This document shows, piece by piece, positions 25,335 through 35,600 of a stretch of DNA of 64,000 nt. Position numbers and translations under genes: made by a program. The stretch is from NCBI RefSeq assembly GCF_020179755.1, contig NZ_JAIUCY010000004.1:186001-250000 (forward strand), given 5' to 3'. Below the pieces are notes generated by a model. It worked only from the letters and a program-made list of their open reading frames with translations, did no database searches and was not told the origin of the DNA. This stretch comes from Herbaspirillum sp. alder98. GTDB taxonomy: Bacteria; Pseudomonadota; Gammaproteobacteria; Burkholderiales; Burkholderiaceae_D. Every line of letters begins with the position of its first letter. Position 1 is the stretch's first letter.

Positions 25335-27599
25335 ATGAAATTCCGCTTCCCCATCGTCATCATCGACGAAGATTTCCGTTCCGAGAACACATCCGGCCTG
25401 GGCATTCGCGCCCTGGCCGACGCCATCCAGGCCGAGGGCCGGGAAGTGCTGGGCGTGACCAGCTACGGCGACCTGGCGCAGTTTGCGCAGCAACAGTCGC
25501 GCGCTTCGGCCTTCATCCTGTCGATCGACGATGAAGAGTTCGGCGCCGGCTCGTCGGAAGAAACCGACTTCGCGCTCAAGGCGCTGCGTGCCTTCGTGGG
25601 CGAGATTCGCCACAAGAACGCCGATATCCCGATCTACCTGTACGGCGAAACCCGCACCTCGCGCCATATCCCCAACGATATCCTGCGCGAGCTGCATGGT
25701 TTCATCCACATGTTCGAGGACACCCCCGAATTCGTGGCGCGTCACATCATCCGCGAATCGAAGTCGTATCTCGACGGCCTGGCGCCGCCGTTCTTCCGCG
25801 CGCTGGTCGACTACGCCCAGGACGGCTCCTACTCGTGGCACTGCCCCGGGCACTCCGGCGGCGTGGCTTTCCTGAAGTCGCCGATCGGCCAGATGTTCCA
25901 CCAGTTCTTCGGTGAAAACATGCTGCGCGCCGACGTCTGCAACGCCGTCGAAGAACTCGGCCAGTTGCTCGACCACACCGGTCCGGTGGCCAATTCCGAG
26001 CGCAACGCGGCACGTATCTTCAACGCCGACCACTGCTACTTCGTCACCAACGGCACCTCGACCTCCAACAAGATGGTCTGGCACTCGACGGTCGCCCCGG
26101 GCGACATCGTGGTGGTCGACCGCAACTGCCACAAGTCGATCCTGCATTCGATCATCATGACCGGTGCGATTCCCGTGTTCCTGATGCCGACCCGCAATCA
26201 CCTGGGCATCATCGGACCGATCCCGCTGGAAGAATTCACGCTGGAAAGCATCCAGAAGAAGATCGAAGCCAATCCGTTCGCACGCGAGGCGGTCAACAAG
26301 AAGCCGCGCATCCTGACCATCACCCAGTCGACCTACGACGGCGTGGTGTACAACGTCGAGACATTGCGCGAGATGCTCGACGGCGAGATCGACACCCTGC
26401 ACTTCGACGAAGCCTGGCTGCCGCACGCCACCTTCCATGATTTCTACAAGGACATGCACGCCATCGGCCGCGACCGTCCGCGCGCCAAGAAGTCGATGAT
26501 CTTCTCGACCCAGTCGACCCACAAGCTGCTGGCTGGCCTGTCGCAGGCCTCGCAGATCCTGGTGCGCGAATCCGAAACGGTGCAACTCGACCAGGATGCC
26601 TTCAACGAGGCCTTCCTGATGCACACCTCGACCTCGCCGCAATACTCGATCATCGCGTCCTGTGACGTCGCCGCGGCCATGATGGAAGCGCCGGGCGGCA
26701 CCGCCCTGGTCGAAGAGAGCATCCTGGAGGCGCTCGATTTCCGCCGCGCCATGAAGAAGATCGACCAGGAATACGGCAAGGACTGGTGGTTCCAGGTCTG
26801 GGGCCCGAACCAGTTTGCCGAAGAAGGCATCGGCGAGCGCGAAGACTGGATCATCAAGGCCGAGGACGACTGGCACGGCTTCGGCGACCTGGCGCCGGGC
26901 TTCAACATGCTCGACCCGATCAAGGCCACCATCGTCAATCCGGGCCTGTCGCTGGACGGCCAGTTCGGCGAAGCCGGCATCCCGGCCTCGATCGTGACCA
27001 AGTACCTGGCCGAGCACGGCGTCATCGTCGAGAAGTGCGGCCTGTATTCGTTCTTCATCATGTTCACCATCGGCATCACCAAGGGCCGCTGGAATACGCT
27101 GGTGACGGCGCTGCAGCAGTTCAAGGACGACTACGACAAGAACCAGCCAATCTGGCGCATCCTGCCCGAGTTCGCGGCCGCCAACCAGGGCCGCAACGCG
27201 CGCTACGAGCGCCTCGGCCTGCGCGACCTGTGCCAGCAGATCCACGAGACCTATCGTGCCTACGACGTGGCGCGCCTGACCACCGAGATGTACCTGTCGG
27301 ACATGCAGCCGGCCATGAAGCCGTCGGACGCTTTCTCGAAGATGGCGCACCGTGAGATCGACCGCGTGCCGCTGGATGAACTCGAAGGACGCGTGACATC
27401 GATCCTGCTGACGCCTTACCCACCGGGCATTCCGCTGCTGATCCCGGGCGAGCGCTTCAACAAGACCATCGTCGACTATCTCAAGTTCGCGCGCGATTTC
27501 AACGAGAAATTCCCGGGCTTCGAAACCGACGTGCATGGCCTGGTCAAGCGTGAGGTCGATGGCCGTCGCGATTACTTCGTCGACTGCGTCAAGCAATAA
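25335..27599 (+). CDS. Lysine/arginine/ornithine decarboxylase (group III, PLP-dependent)
   Basis: The 754-residue PLP enzyme is the usual size for inducible basic amino acid decarboxylases. An N-terminal response-regulator-like wing domain (FPIVIIDEDFRSENTSGLGIRALADAI) precedes the core. SWHCPGHSGG and NGTSTSNKMVWHS are cofactor and substrate motifs, and the PLP lysine is Lys397 in STHKLLAG. The reaction removes CO2 from lysine, arginine or ornithine to give a polyamine precursor. Which of the three cannot be told from the motifs. I choose ATG 25335 (MKFRFPIVIID) because GGAGA precedes it; the longer frame has a proline/arginine-rich extension. No antiporter gene is adjacent, so a biosynthetic rather than acid-stress role is likely. 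Confidence 0.92.
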   Translation: MKFRFPIVIIDEDFRSENTSGLGIRALADAIQAEGREVLGVTSYGDLAQFAQQQSRASAFILSIDDEEFGAGSSEETDFALKALRAFVGEIRHKNADIPIYLYGETRTSRHIPNDILRELHGFIHMFEDTPEFVARHIIRESKSYLDGLAPPFFRALVDYAQDGSYSWHCPGHSGGVAFLKSPIGQMFHQFFGENMLRADVCNAVEELGQLLDHTGPVANSERNAARIFNADHCYFVTNGTSTSNKMVWHSTVAPGDIVVVDRNCHKSILHSIIMTGAIPVFLMPTRNHLGIIGPIPLEEFTLESIQKKIEANPFAREAVNKKPRILTITQSTYDGVVYNVETLREMLDGEIDTLHFDEAWLPHATFHDFYKDMHAIGRDRPRAKKSMIFSTQSTHKLLAGLSQASQILVRESETVQLDQDAFNEAFLMHTSTSPQYSIIASCDVAAAMMEAPGGTALVEESILEALDFRRAMKKIDQEYGKDWWFQVWGPNQFAEEGIGEREDWIIKAEDDWHGFGDLAPGFNMLDPIKATIVNPGLSLDGQFGEAGIPASIVTKYLAEHGVIVEKCGLYSFFIMFTIGITKGRWNTLVTALQQFKDDYDKNQPIWRILPEFAAANQGRNARYERLGLRDLCQQIHETYRAYDVARLTTEMYLSDMQPAMKPSDAFSKMAHREIDRVPLDELEGRVTSILLTPYPPGIPLLIPGERFNKTIVDYLKFARDFNEKFPGFETDVHGLVKREVDGRRDYFVDCVKQ

Positions 27600-27623
27600 G
27601 CCGTCCCGCAGGGCCAGCACCAA

Positions 27624-27657
27624 AGCCGATACCGCACATTGCGGTGTCGGCTTTTTT
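27624..27657 (+). terminator. Intrinsic terminator after the decarboxylase gene
   Basis: The stem AGCCGATACCGC/GCGGTGTCGGCT has one G-T pair and a 5-nt loop and is followed by six T residues. It lies 24 bp after the stop codon. Confidence 0.9.
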
Positions 27658-27813
27658 GTTATTGGCGTCGACTAAATCGTCTGGGGAATTTCTAACGTTA
27701 ACTAATTGACCCTGGCATCGACAGGCAGCAAACTCCTGACTGCCACATCACGGACACGCCAGTCGCCACGTCCCGGTTAACTCCAATACAACTCAAATAA
27801 CCAGCGAACTGCC

Positions 27814-29799
27814 ATGACCTTCGACGTCCGTCTGCCGATTTTCTGCACCCTTGCCCTGCTGATCCAGTTGCCTGCTGCGTTTGCCGCGGATGCCCCGCCA
27901 CCAGTTGCCGCCTTCGCCGGCCTGGCCCAGGTCGGGCAGATTGCGTTGTCGCCTGATGGTCAATCGCTCGCTTATATCTTCAACGCCGAAGGAAAGAGTT
28001 ACCTGGTCACGCAATCGCCCGACAGCGCGCCTAAGGCCATCCTGAAGGCAGATAACGAGAAATACCGATTTCATACATTCCGCTGGGTCAACGACCAACG
28101 CCTGCTGGCAGGCGTGGTCTATCCCTGGTATCGGAACGGCGTCCAGACGATGGAGACCCGCATGCTGGCCGTCAACAGCGACGGCAGCCAGCTGAAGTCC
28201 GATTTGCTGCAATCGGCCTACCGCTTCGATGAGCGCCGCCACGTGCCGCAATACCAGAATACGGTGCTGGGCAAATCGAGCGTCAATTCCGATAGCGTGC
28301 TGGTGGCGCTGGATATCGAGCGTGGCACCCTGCCCGACGTCTACAGCCTTGATGTCAGTGCCGGCAAGCTGGAGCGCGTCGTCATCAATACCGGCAATAT
28401 CCATGACTGGATCGCCGATCGCCAGGGCCAGGTTCGGGTCGGCACCGGCTGGCGCGACAAGGAAATGCGGGTAGTGGTGCGAGCGCCGGACGACAAGAAG
28501 TGGCAGACATTGAGCACCTATATCGCCGACGACTATGCGCAGGTCAGGCAGCATGCGGTAGAGCCCATCGGTTTTGCCGATGACCCGCGTTACCTGTATG
28601 CCTACGCCGATCACGAAGGACGCCGCGCCATCTTCAAGATCGATACGGCCGACCCGGCCCTGGCGCGCACCCTGGTCTATGCCGATCCCAGGTTCGATAT
28701 TCATGGCGGGCTGATCTATTCGACCTGGCTCAAGCAGTATGTGGGCGTGGACTATGCAGGCGAGTACGGCAAGCGCGAATTCTGGAACGACCAGGCGCGC
28801 GAGCTGCAAGCGCAGCTTGATCGCGCCCTGCCTGGCAAGACCAATGCCATCGTCAGCAGCAGTGACGACGGCATGCGGCTGCTGGTATCGTCATCGGCCG
28901 TGAACCAGCCGGCGGTGATCTACTGGCTGGACCGCAAGACCGGCGCCATGAGCAAACTGCTGGACCGCCGTCCGGCCCTCGCCGGCAAGACCATGTCGAT
29001 GCCCCGGTCGATCACGTTCCGCGGTCGCGATGGCACCGAACTGCACGGTTATCTCACGCCGCCATGGACTGCCTCCAAGGGTCGTCTGCCGCTGATCGTC
29101 CTGCCACACGGTGGCCCGGTGGCGCGCGACGTCGCCACCTTCGATATCTATACCCAGTTCTTCGCCAGCCGCGGCTGGGCCGTATTGCAGGTCAATTTCC
29201 GCGGCTCGGCCGGTTATGGCGCCGAATTCGAACAAGCCGGCTTCAAGCGATGGGGAATGGAGATGCAGGACGACATCACCGACGGCGTGAATTGGAGTAT
29301 CCAGAATGGAATTGCCGACCCGTCCAGGGTCTGCATCGTCGGCGGCAGCTACGGCGGCTATGCCGCCCTGATGGGTACGATCAAGACCCCCGAACTGTAT
29401 CGCTGCGCCATCAGCATCAATGGCGTGGCCGACCTGCGCGACCTGCTGGCCAGTCGTCGCCAATATATCGGCTACGAGATCGGCGTCGAAAGGATGATCG
29501 GAGAATGGTGGAACGACCGTGAACGCCTGCGCCAGACCTCACCGGTCAACCGTGCCGGCGAGATCCGCACGCCGCTGCTGCTGATCCACGGCAAGGAAGA
29601 CCGGATCGTGCCGGTCGACCAGTCACGCGATATGGCCAGCGCGATGAAGGACGCCGCCGGCAAAAACACCAGCTACCTCGAACTGCCGCTGGGCGACCAC
29701 TCCCTGTCGCGCGAAGAAGACCGCATCGCAGCCTTCACGGCGATGGAGAGCTTCCTGAAACAATACCTGGATGCCCCTGCTCAGAACGCGCCAAGGTAA
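27814..29799 (+). CDS. Secreted S9-family peptidase (acylaminoacyl peptidase/prolyl oligopeptidase type)
   Basis: The 661-residue serine peptidase has an N-terminal signal peptide (LPIFCTLALLIQLPAAFAADA). A beta-propeller-like region covers about residues 30-380, and a C-terminal alpha/beta-hydrolase domain follows. The catalytic triad is visible: Ser512 in GGSYGGYAALMG, Asp596 in GKEDRIVP and His629 in GDHSLSREED. It most likely trims short peptides in the periplasm or outside the cell. The ATG at 27814 has no strong Shine-Dalgarno, but the signal peptide begins right there. The last 19 bp overlap the convergent chromate transporter gene. Confidence 0.92.
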   Translation: MTFDVRLPIFCTLALLIQLPAAFAADAPPPVAAFAGLAQVGQIALSPDGQSLAYIFNAEGKSYLVTQSPDSAPKAILKADNEKYRFHTFRWVNDQRLLAGVVYPWYRNGVQTMETRMLAVNSDGSQLKSDLLQSAYRFDERRHVPQYQNTVLGKSSVNSDSVLVALDIERGTLPDVYSLDVSAGKLERVVINTGNIHDWIADRQGQVRVGTGWRDKEMRVVVRAPDDKKWQTLSTYIADDYAQVRQHAVEPIGFADDPRYLYAYADHEGRRAIFKIDTADPALARTLVYADPRFDIHGGLIYSTWLKQYVGVDYAGEYGKREFWNDQARELQAQLDRALPGKTNAIVSSSDDGMRLLVSSSAVNQPAVIYWLDRKTGAMSKLLDRRPALAGKTMSMPRSITFRGRDGTELHGYLTPPWTASKGRLPLIVLPHGGPVARDVATFDIYTQFFASRGWAVLQVNFRGSAGYGAEFEQAGFKRWGMEMQDDITDGVNWSIQNGIADPSRVCIVGGSYGGYAALMGTIKTPELYRCAISINGVADLRDLLASRRQYIGYEIGVERMIGEWWNDRERLRQTSPVNRAGEIRTPLLLIHGKEDRIVPVDQSRDMASAMKDAAGKNTSYLELPLGDHSLSREEDRIAAFTAMESFLKQYLDAPAQNAPR

Positions 29800-30311
29800 A
29801 GATAGCCTGCCAGCGCGCCGCCGAAGAGCAGCCATAGCGGATGGATTTTGGTCTTGAGCGAGATCACTGCAGTGGCCACCGTGATCAGCGCCAGGAATCC
29901 ATGCGTGATCGAGGCCTGGGCGATCAGCAACGCGCTGGCCGCCACCAGGCCAGCCGTCACCGGTAGCAGCCCGGCCTGCACATGGCGCCGCCACGGCTTG
30001 TCCTTGAAGCGCTCCCACAGGTGCAGCATGATGATGGTGATGACCGAGGACGGGCCGAACTTGGCGAAAGTGGTGACCAGCATTCCCCAGAATCCGGCGA
30101 CATGCCAGCCCACCAGCGTGACCACCATCAGGTTGGGGCCGGGCGCGGCCTGGCCCAGGGCAAACAGGGCGCTGAAATCCTCGGCGCTCATCCAGTGGTG
30201 CACCTCCACCACCTGGCGCTGCATCTCGGGCAGGATGGTGTTGCCGCCGCCAAATGCCAGCACCGACAACTGGGTGAAGATGATGGTCAGGGCAATCAGG
30301 GTCTGTGTCAT
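29781..30311 (-). CDS. Chromate transporter, second half-size subunit (CHR family)
   Basis: This 176-residue protein is a single CHR domain with about six helices. It carries the family motif LAFGGGNTILPEMQRQVVE and the PGPN motif in LGQAAPGPNLMVV. It pairs with the upstream gene to form a bipartite short-chain chromate transporter, which exports chromate or exchanges it with sulfate. The start codon overlaps the stop of the first subunit (ATGA at 30308-30311). A longer frame through this region belongs to another reading frame of the first subunit and is not a real gene. The 3' end overlaps the S9 peptidase gene tail to tail. Confidence 0.9.
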   Translation of the reverse strand: MTQTLIALTIIFTQLSVLAFGGGNTILPEMQRQVVEVHHWMSAEDFSALFALGQAAPGPNLMVVTLVGWHVAGFWGMLVTTFAKFGPSSVITIIMLHLWERFKDKPWRRHVQAGLLPVTAGLVAASALLIAQASITHGFLALITVATAVISLKTKIHPLWLLFGGALAGYLYLGAF

Positions 30312-30922
30312 TTCGCCACCTTGTCCTTGGCCGAGAAACGGTCGCCGAAGCGCGCGGTCAGCACCACGCTGATCGGCGTCATCACCAGCATCACCCACAC
30401 CAGCGGGATACGCACGAAGGCGATCGCGATGAAGCACACGATGGCCAGCACCGCCAGTACCAGGTTGCGCCGCAGCGGCAGGGCAATCTTGACCGCCATC
30501 TGGATCAACAGGCCGGCGGCGGCCGCTGCCAGCCCGGCAAACAGGTGCCTGACATTGGGATCGTGCTGGAAATGCTGGTAGATGATGCCCAGCACCACCA
30601 CCACCGCCGAAGGCACGGCGATCAAGCCGAAGATGGCAGCCAGCGCTCCGCGCAAGCCGCGAAACTTCATCCCCAGGGCCACCGACAGGTTGATGATGTT
30701 GCCGCCCGGCAGGAACTGGCACAAGCCCAGCAACTGGACGAACTCTTCTTCTGAAAGCCAGCGTCGACGCTCGACCACCATCCGGTGCGCCAGCGGCAGC
30801 GCACCGCCGAACGCAGTCATGCCCAGCACCAGGAAACCGGTAAACAATTCCCTGGAAGTGGGCGGGTTGAAGGCGGCCGCAGGCGCCTGGCGATCGGCTG
30901 GGGTGGGTGGCGAAATGCTCAT
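30308..30922 (-). CDS. Chromate transporter, first half-size subunit (CHR family)
   Basis: The 204-residue protein is the N-terminal-type CHR half: FLVLGMTAFGGALPLAHRMVVER, then EEEFVQLLGLCQFLPGGNIINLSVALG, where PGGN replaces PGPN of the partner. About five or six helices are predicted. Two half-size subunits of opposite topology make a functional transporter in this family. The gene is divergent from a LysR regulator, 101 bp apart, which probably controls it. Whether chromate is the true substrate is not certain; many CHR pairs have no tested role. Confidence 0.9.
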   Translation of the reverse strand: MSISPPTPADRQAPAAAFNPPTSRELFTGFLVLGMTAFGGALPLAHRMVVERRRWLSEEEFVQLLGLCQFLPGGNIINLSVALGMKFRGLRGALAAIFGLIAVPSAVVVVLGIIYQHFQHDPNVRHLFAGLAAAAAGLLIQMAVKIALPLRRNLVLAVLAIVCFIAIAFVRIPLVWVMLVMTPISVVLTARFGDRFSAKDKVAK

Positions 30923-31023
30923 CGGTTTCTCGTTGCGTTGGTGCGATTGGATGAAGCGAAGGCTACTCCCGCGCCTTTATTTTGTCTAATATATGTCAGA
31001 TTGCTTATTCATACTTTAACGAT

Positions 31024-31959
31024 ATGTCACCAGCCATTGACCTGCGCCTGCTACGCTATTTTCTTGCCGTGGCCGAAGAAGGCCACCTGACGCGCGCCGC
31101 GCTACGCATCGGCATCCAGCAGCCGCCGTTGTCGCAACAGATCCGGGTGTTGGAAAAAGAACTGGGCGTGACGCTCTTCAACCGCATGCCGCGCGGCATG
31201 GAGTTGACCGAAAGCGGCGCGGCGTTGCTGGCCGACGCCCGCCTCATCCTGGCGCAGGTCGACAGCACGGTGGCCAGCGTGCGCCGCATCGCGCAGGGCA
31301 AGATGGGCCGCATCGCGGTCGGCTTCACCGAATCGGCGTCGCTGCACCCTTTCGTGCCGTCCGTCATTCGCGCCTTCCGCGCCGCCGCCCCCGATGTGGC
31401 GCTGACCGTGGAAGAGACCAATACCAACGAGCTGGTGGAGGCCGTGCGCCGCCGCCAGCTCGACCTGGCCTTCGTGCGCTCGCCGGTGGGCGACGCCTCT
31501 GGCATCGTGATGGAAACGGTACTGGAAGAAAACATGGTCGCCGCCCTGCCCAGCGCACATGCACTGGCCGGCGGCGGGCGCAAAAAGAGCATCGCCCTGT
31601 CGGCGCTGGCCGATGAATCCTTCATCATGACGCGCCGCCCCAGCGGACCGGGCTTGTACGACACGCTGATCGCCGCCTGCCGCACCGCCGGCTTCAGCCC
31701 CCGGGTCACGCAAGAGGCGCGCAAGAATCTGTCGACGCTGTCGCTGGTGGCGGCCGGGCTGGGGGTGGCGGTGGTGCCGGCGTCGATGATGCACGTCAAT
31801 GCCGAAGGCGTGACCTACCTCAGGATCAGTGACGCGCCCTTGCTGAAAGCGCCATTGCACCTGGCTTATCGCGATGGCGAGATCGGTGGCGCCTTGGCCC
31901 TGATGATCGATGAAGCGCGCAAGCTGAGCGAAAAAAAGCCTCGTCGAAACGAGGCTTGA
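31024..31959 (+). CDS. LysR-family transcriptional regulator
   Basis: This is a 311-residue LysR protein. The winged helix-turn-helix is at residues 1-60 (LRLLRYFLAVAEEGHLTRAALRIGIQQPPLSQQIRVLEKELGVTLF), and the substrate-binding domain has the usual IAVGFTESASLHPFVP start. This subgroup (BenM/CatR-like) often responds to small acids or aromatics. I start at ATG 31024 (MSPAIDLRLLRYF), because the open frame before it adds 14 residues with no ribosome site. It is divergent from the chromate transporter pair. Its last codons form half of the dcd terminator. Confidence 0.9.
   Translation: MSPAIDLRLLRYFLAVAEEGHLTRAALRIGIQQPPLSQQIRVLEKELGVTLFNRMPRGMELTESGAALLADARLILAQVDSTVASVRRIAQGKMGRIAVGFTESASLHPFVPSVIRAFRAAAPDVALTVEETNTNELVEAVRRRQLDLAFVRSPVGDASGIVMETVLEENMVAALPSAHALAGGGRKKSIALSALADESFIMTRRPSGPGLYDTLIAACRTAGFSPRVTQEARKNLSTLSLVAAGLGVAVVPASMMHVNAEGVTYLRISDAPLLKAPLHLAYRDGEIGGALALMIDEARKLSEKKPRRNEA
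31931..31957 (-). terminator. Terminator of dcd, inside the 3' end of the LysR gene
   Basis: AAGCCTCGT and ACGAGGCTT form a perfect 9-bp stem with a CGAA loop. On the minus strand it is followed by a run of T (the A-tract at 31931-31937), so it ends dcd. On the plus strand it is coding for the LysR C-terminus. Confidence 0.85.
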
Positions 31960-31986
31960 TGACTTGCGGGTACGACGCTACAACGA

Positions 31987-32556
31987 TCAGGTCTTGGGCA
32001 GGGTCACGCCATGCTGGCCCTGGTACTTGCCGCCGCGATCCTTGTAGGACACTTCGCAGATTTCGTCGCTCTCGAAGAACAGCACCTGGGCGCAACCCTC
32101 ACCGGCGTAGATCTTGGCCGGCAGCGGCGTGGTGTTGGAGAACTCGAGCGTCACGTAACCTTCCCATTCGGGTTCGAACGGCGTGACGTTGACGATGATG
32201 CCGCAACGCGCGTAGGTCGACTTGCCCAGGCAGATGGTCAGCACACTGCGCGGAATACGGAAGTATTCCACGGTGCGCGCCAGCGCAAACGAGTTGGGCG
32301 GGATGATGCAGACATCGCCCTGGAAGTCGACGAACGACTTCTCATCGAAGTTCTTGGGATCGACGATGGTCGAATTGATGTTCGTGAAAATCTTGAATTC
32401 GTTGGCGCAACGAATATCGTAGCCGTACGACGATGTGCCGTAAGACACGATCTTGCTGCCGTCGGCGGTGGCGCGGACCTGGCCGGGCTCGTAGGGCTCG
32501 ATCATGCCCTGCTCCTGGGCCATGCGGCGGATCCACTTATCTGACTTGATGGACAT
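31987..32556 (-). CDS. dcd: dCTP deaminase
   Basis: Dcd deaminates dCTP to dUTP, feeding dUMP to thymidylate synthase. The 189-residue length and motifs are typical: [60 protein letters not shown] with the catalytic Glu, and [13 protein letters not shown]. The ATG at 32556 opens [13 protein letters not shown] as in other proteobacteria. It stands alone, convergent with LysR, with a terminator inside the LysR end. It is the third dTMP-supply gene in the window, after thyA and folA. Confidence 0.97.
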   Translation of the reverse strand: MSIKSDKWIRRMAQEQGMIEPYEPGQVRATADGSKIVSYGTSSYGYDIRCANEFKIFTNINSTIVDPKNFDEKSFVDFQGDVCIIPPNSFALARTVEYFRIPRSVLTICLGKSTYARCGIIVNVTPFEPEWEGYVTLEFSNTTPLPAKIYAGEGCAQVLFFESDEICEVSYKDRGGKYQGQHGVTLPKT

Positions 32557-32699
32557 GATATTTCGACAATTTCAAAAGATGGGCAATTTTACGCGAAATG
32601 CGGCTGCAACACCCGGTTTGGCGCGTCTTCGGGCGATTTCTGTCCCCAACGCCCGGATACAAGCAATGCCACGAATAATTTCAAGCACTGGCACCGGCC

Positions 32700-35600
32700 T
32701 CAGCGCTGCATGCTCTCCCATACCTTCTGCAGCCGCTTGACCGACACCGGCATGGGGGTGCGCAACTCCTGGGCATACAACGACACCCGCAGTTCTTCCA
32801 GCATCCAGCGGAATTCGGTCATCTTCGGATCGGCGCGTCCAGCCCGCTCCTTGAGACCACGCTGGTACGGCAGCGCCACCAGATTCCAGTCGGCCAGCAG
32901 GCGCGTGTCGCGCGCAGGGTCGGCGCGCAACTTGTCGAGCCGCACATTGATCGCCTTGAGGTAGCGCGGGTAGTGACTGAGATTGGCATAGTCGGTCTCG
33001 GCCACGAAGCGTTTTCCCACCAGTTGCGCCAGTTGCGCCTGCATGTCGGCGGCGGCTGCCGCATGCGCCTTGACGCCCTGCAGCTTCTTGGGCAGCGAAT
33101 GATATTCGGCCAGCACCTGGGCGCACAGCCTGGCGATCTCGTTGACCAGCAAACCCAGGCGCGCCTTGCCTTCGTCGCGGCGCTGGTTGAATTCGCCCGA
33201 ATTGCGCGGCAGCGGCTCTTGCAGGAAAGCGCGTTCCAGGCCGGCATTGAGAATCTGCTCGCGCAGTTCTTCCTGCGAGCCCAGCCCCATGAATTGCATG
33301 CCCATCTGCTGCAGCCCGGGGATGTTCTTCTCGAGGTACTTCAGTTGCTCTTTCATCTGCAACGAAAACAGCCGCCGCAGGCCGGCGTAATGAAAGCGCG
33401 CGGCTTCGGCCGGATCGTCGAACACTTCCAGGTCGCAGTGGGTCTTGCGATCCACCAGCGCCGGGAAACCGATCAGGGTCTGCGCCTGCTTGCCGGTGCC
33501 GCGGGTAATCTCAAGCAATTCCGGCAGTTCGCCGAAACTCCAGGTGGTCAGGTTGGCGTATTGGCCCGAGGCAGCGGGCGCCTGATCGGGCAGATGAGCC
33601 GGCGCCGCCTTCGCCGTGGCGGCCTGGGTCACAGGCGCGCTGCGCGGCGCCGGCGCGGCATCGTCACGCGGCGCAATGGCGACCTGCTCGGCCAGCTTCT
33701 GGAACTGCTGGCGCGCCTGCCCGCCAAATTCGGCCTGCAGCGCCGCCAGGTTGCGGCCCATCTCCAGTTGTCGTCCGTGCTCGTCGATGATCTTGAAATT
33801 CATCGCGTGGTGCGCCGGCAAGGTCTCTTGCTTGAAGTCGCTGGCCTTGACCAGGATGGTGATCTGGTCGCGGATGTCGGCGATGATGGCGTCGATCAGG
33901 TTGCCGCGGCCGAATATCTTGCGCTCGTCCATGCGCTCGCAAAAGCCGGCGGCATAGTCCGGCAAGGGCACGCAATGACGGCGCAGCTTCTGCGGCAGCG
34001 ACTTCAGCAGCAAGTGCACTTTTTCCTTCAGCATGCCCGGCACCAGCCATTCGCAGCGATCGGCCGAGACCTGGTTGAGCGCATACAGCGGCACGCTGAG
34101 GGTGACCCCGTCACGCGGTGCGCCCGGCTCGAAATGATAGGACAAGGCCATCGCGATGCCGGCCACGTTCATGGTCTTGGGAAACAGCTCGGTGGTCACG
34201 CCGGCGGCCTCGTGCCGCATCAGGTCGTCACGATTGAGATACAACAGCTTGGGGTCGGCCGCCGCAGCCTGCTTGTACCACTTCTCGAAATCGACGCCGT
34301 TGCAGATGTCGGCCGGCACCAGCTTGTCGTAGAAGGCCACGATCAGTTCATCGTCCACCAGCACGTCGAGGCGGCGCGATTTGTGTTCGAGATTCTCGAT
34401 CTCGCGCACCAGCTTCTGGTTGTGGGCGAAGAATGGCGCCCGGGTCTCGAAATCGCCACCGGCCAGCGCCTCGCGAATGAAGATGTCGCGCGCCTCCACC
34501 GGGTTGATCTTGCCGAACTGGATACGCCGCTGGCTGTACACCACCAGCCCGTAGAGCGTGGCCCGTTCGGACGCCGTGACCTGGCCGGCGCGCTTTTCCC
34601 AGCGTGGCTCGCCCCATGATTTCTTGAGCAGGTGGGCGCCCACCTTTTCCAGCCACTCGGGCTGGATATTGGCGACACAGCGCGCATACAGGCGCGCCGT
34701 ATCGACCAATTCGGCGGCCATCACCCAGCGCCCCGGTTTCTTGGTCAGATGGGCGCCCGGCCAGATATTGAAGCGGATGCCGCGCGCCCCCAGGTACTGG
34801 GCATCCTCCTCGGACTTGAAGCCGACATTGCCCAAAAGCCCGGTCAGCAGGGCCAGGTGCAACTGGTCATAGGTGGCGGCGGCCTCGTTGAGACGCCAGC
34901 CTTGCTCCTTGACGATGGTCAGCAGCTGCGAATGGACATCGCGCCATTCGCGCAGCCGCAACTGCGAGAGAAAATTCTCGCGGCAATGATCCTGCAACTG
35001 GCGATTCGATTTCTTGTGCGCGATGGCATCCTCGAACCACTTCCAGATCTTGAGGTAACTGCTGAATTCGGATTTTTCGTCGGCAAATTTCTTGTGCGCC
35101 TGGTCGGCCGCATTCTGCACATCCATCGGCCGGTCGCGCGGGTCTTGCACCGACAGCGCCGCAGCGATGATCAGCAGTTCGGTCAGGCAGGCGTTGTCGC
35201 GCCCGGCCAGGATCATGCGCGCCACGCGCGGGTCCAGCGGCAGGCGCGCCAGTTGCTTGCCCAGCGGGGTCAGGCGGTTGACGCCATCGTCCTCTTCGAC
35301 CGCGCCCAGCTCTTGCAGCAACTGGTAGCCGTCGGCAATGGCGCGGCCCGGCGGCGGTTCGATGAAGGGGAAACTCTCGACATCGGTCAGGTGCAGCGAC
35401 TTCATGCGCAGGATCACCGCCGCCAGCGACGAGCGCAGGATCTCGGGATCGGTGAACTTGGGCCGCTGCAGAAAATCCTGCTCGTCGTACAGGCGAATGC
35501 ACACACCGGCGGCAACCCGGCCGCAACGCCCGGCGCGCTGGTTGGCAGCCGACTGCGCCACCGCTTCGATCTGCAACTGCTCGACCTTGTTGCGATAGCT

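Noticed and set aside
25248-27623. 791-codon open frame on the minus strand
   Set aside because: It is exactly antisense to the decarboxylase gene, whose PLP and substrate motifs are intact; the antisense product has low-complexity acidic and His-rich character.
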